This document shows, in pieces, positions 1 to 4,729 of a stretch of 5,125 nt of DNA. The notes beneath the pieces were generated by a model. It saw nothing but the letters and a program-made list of their open reading frames with translations. It was not told the origin of the DNA and did not search any database. Made by a program: the position numbers and the translations under genes. Source of the DNA: an uncultured Butyrivibrio sp. (GTDB taxonomy: Bacteria; Bacillota; Clostridia; Lachnospirales; Lachnospiraceae); contig CAMVRW010000191.1 in NCBI GenBank assembly GCA_947169985.1, positions 1 to 5,125 of the forward strand, written 5' to 3'. Position 1 is the stretch's first letter. The number at the start of each line of letters is the position of its first letter.

Positions 1-888
1 CTGTGGCATACCTTGTCCCATCATAGATGGATCCATACCAGGCATTCCCATTTGCTGTGGTGCAGCTGCAGGTGCTGGTTCCGGAGCAGGTGCAGCTGCA
101 GGAGCAGGCTCAGGTGCAGCCTCAGCAGCGCTTGCATCACCAGCTATTACAGTATCCTTAAGAGTCTTAGCGAAATCTATAGGATACAGCTGCATAAGAG
201 TTGAATCCACCAGATCTCCTACCTGCATTTTAAAGGAAATCTTTACGAAAGTGCCTGTCAGGAAATCTGCAATATCTGACGGATCGTCATTGATCATGTC
301 AAGGAGAGTTGACTGTGGTGGACTTATATCTACCTTCTGATTAATCATGGTAGAAAGAGATGTGGCAGCAGCTCCCATCATCTGGTTCATAGCCTCGGAA
401 ATAGCAGAAAGCTGAAGCTCTCCGATCTCTCCTTCTGTATTGGTACCATCACCACCCATCATAAGGTCGGTGATCACCATAACATCATGCTCTTTCAGAA
501 TCAGGATATTTGTTCCATCAAGACCAACTGTGTACTTGATCTGAATGAATACACAGGGCCTCTCATAGTTCTGTATCACATTTTCCCAGTTAGCCAGTTC
601 AACCTGAGGAGTGGTAATATTTACCTTCTGGTTGACAAGGGAGTACAGCGTTGTAGCTGATGATCCCATGCTGATATTGGCAACTTCCCCAATGGCATCC
701 TTTTCAGTATCAGTAAGAAGAGACTCATCAATACCGCTACTTCCGCCTCCGCCAAAATCTGCAGGCGCATCGCCACCTCCTAGATCAGCATCCCCAGGAG
801 CATCTGCAGGTGCAGCATCGCCCCCACCGGAAGTATCCATACCGGCTAGCAAAGCATTAATTTCGTCCTGAGATAACATTCCATCCAT
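1..888 (-). CDS. fliY: FliY flagellar switch / CheY-P phosphatase (3' end missing)
   Basis: C-ring switch protein of the Firmicutes type; in Bacillus FliY combines a FliN-like switch domain with CheC-like CheY-P phosphatase activity. The 296 visible residues show a FliM-like CheY-P-binding peptide (LSQDEINALL, 5-14), a Gly/Asp/Ala/Pro linker (17-53), and two CheC repeats. Both repeats keep the full D/S-x3-E-x2-N-x22-P active-site pattern: D64, E68, N71, P94 and S161, E165, N168, P191. An Ala/Pro/Glu tandem-repeat linker (about 253-276) and a Met/Gly/Pro/Gln stretch follow. The reading frame is open at base 1, so the C-terminal FliN (SpoA) domain should lie outside the window. The ATG at 888 starts 4 nt after the fliM stop, which suggests translational coupling. 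A second in-frame ATG at 879 has AGGAG at 894-890, 10 nt upstream, and is an equally credible start; it would begin the protein at MLSQDEI. Confidence 0.93.
   Translation of the reverse strand, partial: MDGMLSQDEINALLAGMDTSGGGDAAPADAPGDADLGGGDAPADFGGGGSSGIDESLLTDTEKDAIGEVANISMGSSATTLYSLVNQKVNITTPQVELANWENVIQNYERPCVFIQIKYTVGLDGTNILILKEHDVMVITDLMMGGDGTNTEGEIGELQLSAISEAMNQMMGAAATSLSTMINQKVDISPPQSTLLDMINDDPSDIADFLTGTFVKISFKMQVGDLVDSTLMQLYPIDFAKTLKDTVIAGDASAAEAAPEPAPAAAPAPEPAPAAAPQQMGMPGMDPSMMGQGMPQ
61..120 (-). repeat. Two 30-bp tandem repeats in the fliY linker
   Basis: Bases 61-90 and 91-120 are adjacent 30-bp copies matching at 24 of 30 positions. Both begin TGCAGCTGCAGG on the plus strand. 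On the minus strand they encode two decapeptides, AAPEPAPAAA and PAPEPAPAAA (residues 257-276 of FliY). This is an in-frame duplication in the flexible linker between the CheC-like core and the expected FliN domain. It could vary in copy number between strains. Confidence 0.8.
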
Positions 889-892
889 GCTC

Positions 893-1876
893 CTACTCTT
901 CCTCCTCTCTTACAACCGACGTGATCCGTACGGCATATTTGTCTTTTGCTGTACCGGGCAAAGCGGTAAATTTATAGATATTCCCAACAAATATCTGCAT
1001 ATCCGTATTTACCCGATTATCAAGTCTTATAATATCTCCGGCCTGTAAATGCACGAAGTCATTAACTGAAACATTACATCTTCCAAGGACAGCCTTCACA
1101 GGCACATCCACATGTCTGACCATAGCCTCCAGATGTTCCTCGTAGTCCTCTTCTGCGTTCTTCTGCATCGTAGAGAACCAGAACTTGGTGTTCAACTTAT
1201 CCATAACACTCTCTAACGTGAAATATGGAAGGCAGACGTTCATAAGTCCCTCTGTATCACCTATCTTGATGTTAAGAGTTACAATGGCAATCATATCAGT
1301 AGGTGAAATAACCTGGGCGAACTGTGGGTTTGTCTCGATCCTTTCCATAACAGGATTGATGGCCACAACGTTCTGCCACGGCTCAACCATAAGCTGCATA
1401 CATATGGTAACCAGCTTCTCTATGAGAGGCATCTCGATGTCAGTAAAGGGTCTCGGCTTGTCCAGTCCGTTTCCTTCACCTCCCAGCATTCTGTCAATGA
1501 AGGAAAATCCGATGTTAGCCTGAAGCTCAAGGATAATAGTTCCCTGTAACGGAAGGAAACTAATGACACCCAGGATAACAGGATTGGAAAGGGCGTTGCT
1601 AAACTCTGAATAGGTTACAGTCTCTGAGTTTGCCACGGAAACCGATACGTTCTTACGCAAATACAGAGGCAATGTGGTGGACAAAAGACGACCGTAATGC
1701 TCGTAGATCATCTCCAAAGTACGAAGATGTTCCTTGGAGAACTTGGCCGGACGTTTGAAGTCGTAATCCTTGACCTTCTTCTCGTCCGTGGCCTGCATCT
1801 GGTCCACATCAAGCTCACCTGTTGAGAGTGCTGACAGCAGACTATCTATTTCGCTTTGTGATAGTACTTCACTCAA
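893..1876 (-). CDS. fliM: FliM flagellar motor switch protein
   Basis: FliM is the C-ring protein that binds CheY-P and links FliG to the FliN/FliY layer, so it sets the direction of rotation at the cytoplasmic face of the motor. The 327 residues match the usual family length. In order they show the CheY-P-binding peptide LSQSEIDSLL (5-14), a short linker, the CheC-like middle domain (about 40-235) with the FliG-contacting GGEG loop at 132-135, and a SpoA/FliN-like C-terminal domain (about 255-322). The start is TTG at 1876-1874. AAGGAG at 1889-1884 sits 7 nt upstream, an in-frame TAA at 1882-1880 rules out a longer form, and the next Met is residue 27, beyond the conserved peptide. It lies 23 bp after fliL and 4 bp before fliY. 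Confidence 0.97.
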   Translation of the reverse strand: MSEVLSQSEIDSLLSALSTGELDVDQMQATDEKKVKDYDFKRPAKFSKEHLRTLEMIYEHYGRLLSTTLPLYLRKNVSVSVANSETVTYSEFSNALSNPVILGVISFLPLQGTIILELQANIGFSFIDRMLGGEGNGLDKPRPFTDIEMPLIEKLVTICMQLMVEPWQNVVAINPVMERIETNPQFAQVISPTDMIAIVTLNIKIGDTEGLMNVCLPYFTLESVMDKLNTKFWFSTMQKNAEEDYEEHLEAMVRHVDVPVKAVLGRCNVSVNDFVHLQAGDIIRLDNRVNTDMQIFVGNIYKFTALPGTAKDKYAVRITSVVREEEE

Positions 1877-1883
1877 GGCTTAT

Positions 1884-1889
1884 CTCCTT
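1884..1889 (-). promoter_or_regulatory. RBS fixing the TTG start of fliM
   Basis: AAGGAG on the minus strand, 7 nt before the TTG at 1876. The in-frame TAA between them (1882-1880) and the lack of a nearby ATG make TTG the only start that keeps the N-terminal CheY-P-binding peptide. Confidence 0.85.
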
Positions 1890-1899
1890 AAATTAATAA

Positions 1900-2442
1900 T
1901 TAGTTATAAAGTACGCTTGAGAAGCTGCAGTCATAGATAAAGTTCGAATTGAACATTTCCTGAACATCCTCAAGAATAGTCTCTCTTGCAGTCTCATCTG
2001 CTCCAGCCTGAAGTTCTTCAAGAGTGTAGCTGGAAAGAGTGCTTGTGATTGTTGATTTAACTACTTCTTTTACGTTGGCGAGGTTATCTTCTGTACCAAG
2101 AGTTGCATAATCTGCACTTGCCTTGTTGAGAGAGAATACAACCTCAACAACCATATAATGCTGCTTACCATCAGCGCCCTGCTTAAGGTTGATTGTAAGC
2201 TTTTCATCTCCTGTAAAGCCCCAGGTAGCCATATCTGTTACAGCTACAACACCTGATGCAGATCCGGAAAATCCTCCGGTGGAACCGCCATTTGCCTCAA
2301 GCTCCAGAGCTGCTGCAATGTCTGAAATGATCTTAGCTGTCTGAGAGTTTGTTGTCATGACACTGAGCATCATAAATCCGGTCATTGCCAGATTGACAAT
2401 AAGAAGTGCCAGAATGATTATTGATAAAAGATTCTTTTTCAT
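1900..2442 (-). CDS. fliL: FliL flagellar basal-body-associated protein
   Basis: FliL is a single-pass membrane protein that rings and stabilises the stator units around the basal body. The 180-residue product has a short basic start (MKKN), one membrane segment (about 5-29), a Gly/Ser-rich stretch (about 52-64), and an extracytoplasmic domain (about 80-180). That domain has the family pattern: a strand ending YMVVEVVFSLN, a helical part with LEEL, and the terminal ETILEDVQEMFNSNF region. Overall identity to well-known FliL proteins looks low, as is normal for this family, so position between motB and fliM carries much of the assignment. AAGGAG at 2459-2454 is 11 nt before the ATG at 2442. 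Another ATG at 2452 is out of frame and too close to the RBS. The gene is 23 bp from each neighbour. Confidence 0.9.
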   Translation of the reverse strand: MKKNLLSIIILALLIVNLAMTGFMMLSVMTTNSQTAKIISDIAAALELEANGGSTGGFSGSASGVVAVTDMATWGFTGDEKLTINLKQGADGKQHYMVVEVVFSLNKASADYATLGTEDNLANVKEVVKSTITSTLSSYTLEELQAGADETARETILEDVQEMFNSNFIYDCSFSSVLYN

Positions 2443-2465
2443 AAGTTTTCATTCTCCTTAAGGTT

Positions 2466-3299
2466 TTAGTATGAAGCACTTAATGGATTATAGATCTTTA
2501 TTTCTACTCTTCTGTTACGGGCTCTGCCCTCATCAGTAGAGTTATCCGCTATAGGATCGTACTGGCCTCTCCCCGTATGGACCAGGTTCGCAGGATCTAA
2601 AGTGGTATGTTCACACAGATAATAGAAGATTGAAAGAGCTCTTCCTGCGCTAAGCTCATCGTTGTTGGCATATTTCCCACCGCCGGACATAGGCACATTA
2701 TCCGTGTGACCTTCGATCTCAATGGTTCCACCGGCATAGGACTCCAAGATCTGTCCAACCTTGTCTATAACAGGAATTGCATCCTCTTTAATATCCGTCT
2801 TACCTGAATCAAAAAGGATTGATCCCTGGATTGTAAGCTGTACATACTGGCTGGTGTAGTTCAGGGATACAAGATTATCTATCTCACCCTGATCCAGGGC
2901 CTTTTCAATCTTCTCTGCCAGTTCTTCAGAAGCCTCCAGCTGCTCTTTCTCTGCAGCCTCCATAAGCTCCTGTTGATCCATATCTCCCACATCTGCTGTT
3001 TCAGAATCTGAGTCATCGCCGCTCTGAGCAAGACCCATGGATGTTACGTAACTGGAAAGCTCTGTAAGCTGGGATACACCATCTCCGATAAGAGCTCCCT
3101 GGCCAATAGCCATCTCACCGCCTGAAAAAATACCAAATGCGGAACTGAAGGAAGCTGCAACCTCTTCGAATTTTGCTGCGTCCATAGTAGCCATAGAGAA
3201 AAGCAAAACGAAGAAACAAAGGAGCAGATTCATCAGGTCACCAAAGGTACCCTGCCACGCAGGCAAGCCAGGTTTTATTTCTTCTGGTTTCTTTGCCAT
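2466..3299 (-). CDS. motB: MotB/PomB-type stator protein
   Basis: Peptidoglycan-anchored stator subunit that carries the ion-binding Asp. The 277 residues show a short cytoplasmic N-terminus, one membrane helix (about 18-38) with the critical Asp at D21 (GTFGDLMNLLLCFFVLLFS), a plug/linker region, a strongly acidic, helical linker (about 94-135), and an OmpA-like peptidoglycan-binding domain (about 155-270) with GHTDNVP (197-203), NDELSAGRA (213-221) and NRRVEI (262-267). The helix reads like Vibrio PomB: PAW before it, Cys at D+7, Leu at D+11 where proton-type MotB usually has Val, and MD followed by AAKF after it. This suggests Na+ use, but that is inference. The RBS GGAGGAG lies inside the 3' end of motA, with AGGAG at 3312-3308, 8 nt from the ATG. 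Only 3 bp separate the two genes, so translation is probably coupled. Confidence 0.96.
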   Translation of the reverse strand: MAKKPEEIKPGLPAWQGTFGDLMNLLLCFFVLLFSMATMDAAKFEEVAASFSSAFGIFSGGEMAIGQGALIGDGVSQLTELSSYVTSMGLAQSGDDSDSETADVGDMDQQELMEAAEKEQLEASEELAEKIEKALDQGEIDNLVSLNYTSQYVQLTIQGSILFDSGKTDIKEDAIPVIDKVGQILESYAGGTIEIEGHTDNVPMSGGGKYANNDELSAGRALSIFYYLCEHTTLDPANLVHTGRGQYDPIADNSTDEGRARNRRVEIKIYNPLSASY

Positions 3300-3302
3300 T
3301 TA

Positions 3303-4106
3303 TTATTCTCCTCCGCCATCTCCGGAACCATTTTCAGCTTCATAAGCTGCTCTGTCACTAGGTGACAGGAAGGACTTAAGCTTCTCCTCTGTAACACGGG
3401 GGTTTTCACCTGCCTGAATAGAAAGAAGTCCTTCAATAACAATACTTTTTGCCATATATTCAGCGTTATCCCTTGCCTTAAGCTTATTCTCAGCAGGATA
3501 ACAGAACCAGTTCGCAAGAACGGATCCGTAGAATGTCGTAATGAGGGCAACCGCCATGGACGGTCCGATTGATGAAGGATCTGACATGTTCTGAAGCATC
3601 AGAACCAGTCCAAGAAGGGTTCCGATCATACCCCAGGAAGGACCCATACCTGCAACATCACCGAAGAAGGAATAATTGGATTTATGTCTCTCGGACATGG
3701 CATCAATCTCAGCCTCGAGAATGCTTTTAACAAGTTCAGGCTCAGTACCGTCAACTATCAGCATGACACCTTTTTTCATGAAGGCGTCTTCAAGATTACC
3801 TGCAGCTTCTTCCAGAGCAAGCAAGCCCTCTTTTCTCGCTGTATTAGATAAGTCAATAATGCTCTTGATGGTAGTCTTGGTATCATCATTAGGCATTTTA
3901 AATATCAGCGTATAGGACTTAAGACCGCTAATAAAGCTGGGCATACTTCTTGACGCAAGAACCGCCATGAAAGCACCACCGAATGTGATCATCGCAGATG
4001 GAGCATCCAAAAAGTATTTAACACCGGTGATTCCGGCGGAAAATACAATACTGAGGATCATGAACAGAAAACATAATCCAACACCAAGTAATGACGCAAT
4101 ATCCAC
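3303..4106 (-). CDS. motA: MotA/PomA-type stator protein
   Basis: Membrane stator subunit that forms the ion path with MotB and pushes on FliG. It has 267 residues with four membrane segments (about 4-26, 33-53, 152-174, 183-206) and a large cytoplasmic loop between the second and third. In that loop R91 and E99 (in ARKEGLLALEE) match the FliG-contacting pair of MotA/PomA. P156 and P204 match the conserved prolines near the third and fourth segments. The start MDIASLLG and the segments GMIGT (159-163) and ALITTFYG (187-194) resemble PomA, including Thr at positions tied to Na+ selectivity in Vibrio. The C-terminus ends in a Gly/Asp/Glu-rich tail. The start is GTG at 4106-4104, with AAGGAGG at 4120-4114 and a 7-nt gap. 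It lies 25 bp after flbD and 3 bp before motB. Confidence 0.96.
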   Translation of the reverse strand: MDIASLLGVGLCFLFMILSIVFSAGITGVKYFLDAPSAMITFGGAFMAVLASRSMPSFISGLKSYTLIFKMPNDDTKTTIKSIIDLSNTARKEGLLALEEAAGNLEDAFMKKGVMLIVDGTEPELVKSILEAEIDAMSERHKSNYSFFGDVAGMGPSWGMIGTLLGLVLMLQNMSDPSSIGPSMAVALITTFYGSVLANWFCYPAENKLKARDNAEYMAKSIVIEGLLSIQAGENPRVTEEKLKSFLSPSDRAAYEAENGSGDGGGE

Positions 4107-4131
4107 AACAAATCCTCCTTAATAAAATAGT

Positions 4132-4314
4132 TTATTCTACTTTCTGAGAATTGATGATCTTATATATTTCCTCAGGTTTTTCCTTAACCAAGAGTTTTCT
4201 TCCGGACATTAAAATAATGACTGTGTCGGGATTAGCCTCGACAGTCTCAATAAGGTCAGCATTTATGTATATTTTTCTGGTATCCAACTTGGTAAGCTCG
4301 ATAATTGAACCCAT
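4132..4314 (-). CDS. flbD: FlbD/SwrD family flagellar protein
   Basis: Small cytoplasmic protein of the FlbD family; the Bacillus member SwrD (YlzI) raises flagellar motor power and supports swarming. The 60-residue form shows the family pattern: IELTKLD near the start, then INADLIETVEANPDTVI (17-33), then a SGRKLLVKE strand (37-45) and a helical end. I start it at the ATG at 4314. A GTG at 4326 would add four residues, but that GTG lies inside the Shine-Dalgarno AAGGTGG (4329-4323), which is ideally placed 8 nt before the ATG. FlbD proteins also usually begin just before the I-x-LT strand. It is the first gene of the motor unit here, 25 bp before motA. This placement beside the stator genes fits a role with MotA/MotB. 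Confidence 0.92.
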   Translation of the reverse strand: MGSIIELTKLDTRKIYINADLIETVEANPDTVIILMSGRKLLVKEKPEEIYKIINSQKVE

Positions 4315-4322
4315 AGCAAAGG

Positions 4323-4329
4323 CCACCTT
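4323..4329 (-). promoter_or_regulatory. RBS that sets the flbD start at 4314
   Basis: AAGGTGG on the minus strand, 8 nt before the ATG at 4314. It contains the GTG (4326-4324) that would otherwise be read as an upstream start, so that longer form is unlikely. Confidence 0.7.
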
Positions 4330-4358
4330 TCGGAACCGATAATTTCACTTCTTGCAAA

Positions 4359-4380
4359 AATTTCAATCTGTATTGAAATT
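4359..4380 (-). repeat. Perfect 9-bp inverted repeat ahead of flbD
   Basis: AATTTCAAT and ATTGAAATT are separated by 4 nt. On the minus strand the second arm runs into TTTTT, so the RNA could form a weak, AU-rich hairpin with a U-tract about 45 nt before the flbD start. It could be a leaky terminator/attenuator, an operator, or chance in AT-rich DNA. Confidence 0.6.
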
Positions 4381-4398
4381 AAATTTCTCTTTGCTCTA

Positions 4399-4407
4399 AT
4401 TTTACCA
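4399..4407 (-). promoter_or_regulatory. Candidate extended -10 promoter, proximal
   Basis: TGGTAAAAT on the minus strand is TG-N followed by TAAAAT (5/6 match to TATAAT). No good -35 is present 16-18 bp upstream, where GAGATT is found. It overlaps one arm of the 4407-4437 inverted repeat, which would suit repression or activation by a DNA-binding protein. The leader to flbD would be roughly 80 nt. Confidence 0.3.
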
Positions 4408-4437
4408 CGTTTCCGAGGTTAAATCTCCTGGAAACGT
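4407..4437. repeat. 8-bp inverted repeat ACGTTTCC/GGAAACGT
   Basis: Perfect arms at 4407-4414 and 4430-4437 with a 15-nt spacer. Inside the spacer GAG (4415-4417) and CTC (4425-4427) can pair further. The arm centres are 23 bp apart, about two helical turns. It is more GC-rich than its surroundings and overlaps the proximal extended -10. No U-tract follows, so it is more like an operator than a terminator. Confidence 0.6.
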
Positions 4438-4573
4438 TCACAATTTGGACATAATTGAAGCATAATTTCACTTGTTGGGAATTATTTTGAAACAAAATTC
4501 AGAACCGTAACCTTCCCCCCAACAAAAAGAATAATCAATATAAATGCATTATCATGGCATAATACTACATATT

Positions 4574-4597
4574 GTGGTATTAAAAATATTTTACCAC
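4574..4597. repeat. Inverted repeat GTGGTA-N12-TACCAC
   Basis: Six-bp perfect arms at 4574-4579 and 4592-4597 around an AT-only 12-bp core. It coincides with the distal candidate promoter (-10 and spacer), which would place a bound protein over the polymerase site. Six-bp arms in AT-rich DNA are only modest evidence. Confidence 0.45.
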
Positions 4598-4607
4598 TAA
4601 TATTCAA
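4579..4607 (-). promoter_or_regulatory. Candidate sigma-A promoter, distal
   Basis: On the minus strand TTGAAT (4607-4602), a 17-bp spacer, and TTTAAT (4584-4579) give matches of 4/6 and 5/6 to the -35 and -10 consensus. An overlapping alternative is the extended -10 TGGTAAAAT (4596-4588). Transcription would begin near 4572 and give a leader of roughly 260 nt before flbD. In DNA this AT-rich such matches arise by chance, so the call is weak. Confidence 0.3.
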
Positions 4608-4650
4608 TACTTAACAGTACAATTTTAATATTTTCCTTTAAAAAAAGAAT

Positions 4651-4689
4651 AAAAAAGACCCCCTGGGGCTATCTCCTGCCTCGGGGGTC
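4651..4689 (-). terminator. Rho-independent terminator after the upstream gene
   Basis: On the minus strand GACCCCC (4689-4683) pairs with GGGGGTC (4663-4657), followed directly by TTTTTT (4656-4651) and a second T-rich run. Inside the loop GAGGC and GCCCC can extend the stem with a bulge. It starts 40 nt after the TGA of the 5125-4730 gene. On the plus strand no T-tract follows, so it acts in the minus direction and separates that gene from flbD. Confidence 0.92.
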
Positions 4690-4729
4690 CATCCCATTTA
4701 TACTTTATCTTCCATGAATTAAGGAAAGA

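Larger units (their letters stand above)
4315..4650 (-). promoter_or_regulatory. Gene-free AT-rich control region upstream of flbD
   Basis: About 335 bp between the terminator of the upstream gene and flbD with no convincing coding sequence on either strand. It holds three inverted repeats (4359-4380, 4407-4437, 4574-4597), a duplicated GTGGTAAAAT on the minus strand (4408-4399 and 4597-4588), and a 12-bp direct repeat (4339-4350 and 4462-4473). A terminated gene lies just upstream and six tightly packed genes start just downstream, so the flbD-fliY promoter is expected here. I saw no SigD/sigma-28 consensus, no sigma-54 site and no recognisable riboswitch. Confidence 0.6.

Noticed and set aside
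13..871. Plus-strand open frames 13-204 and 611-871
   Set aside because: They are antisense to the well-supported fliY frame. Their Cys/Arg- and Pro/Ser-rich composition mirrors the linker repeats, and no domain is recognisable.
1185..1523. Plus-strand 112-codon open frame
   Set aside because: It lies fully antisense within fliM, with no family resemblance and no sign of a separate gene.
3275..3550. Minus-strand 91-codon frame overlapping motA and motB
   Set aside because: It is an alternative frame inside the conserved motA 3' end. Its composition is not protein-like and motA/motB fully explain the DNA.
3676..4342. Plus-strand frames 3676-3915 and 4151-4342
   Set aside because: They are antisense shadows of motA and flbD, whose conserved residues account for the sequence.
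4338..4366. Possible promoter TTGAAA-N17-ATTATC just before flbD
   Set aside because: The -10 matches the consensus at only 2 of 6 positions, and the transcript would start almost at the flbD ribosome binding site.
4379..4495. Possible small minus-strand ORF (38 codons from TTG at 4495)
   Set aside because: The start is weak, the G-rich run upstream (4520-4515 and GGAAGG) is too far for a ribosome site, and the Asn/Phe/Val-rich product looks like random AT-rich translation.
4315..4650. c-di-GMP riboswitch in the flbD leader
   Set aside because: It was considered because such riboswitches control flagellar genes in Clostridia, but none of the conserved GEMM core sequences or its paired-stem layout can be seen.
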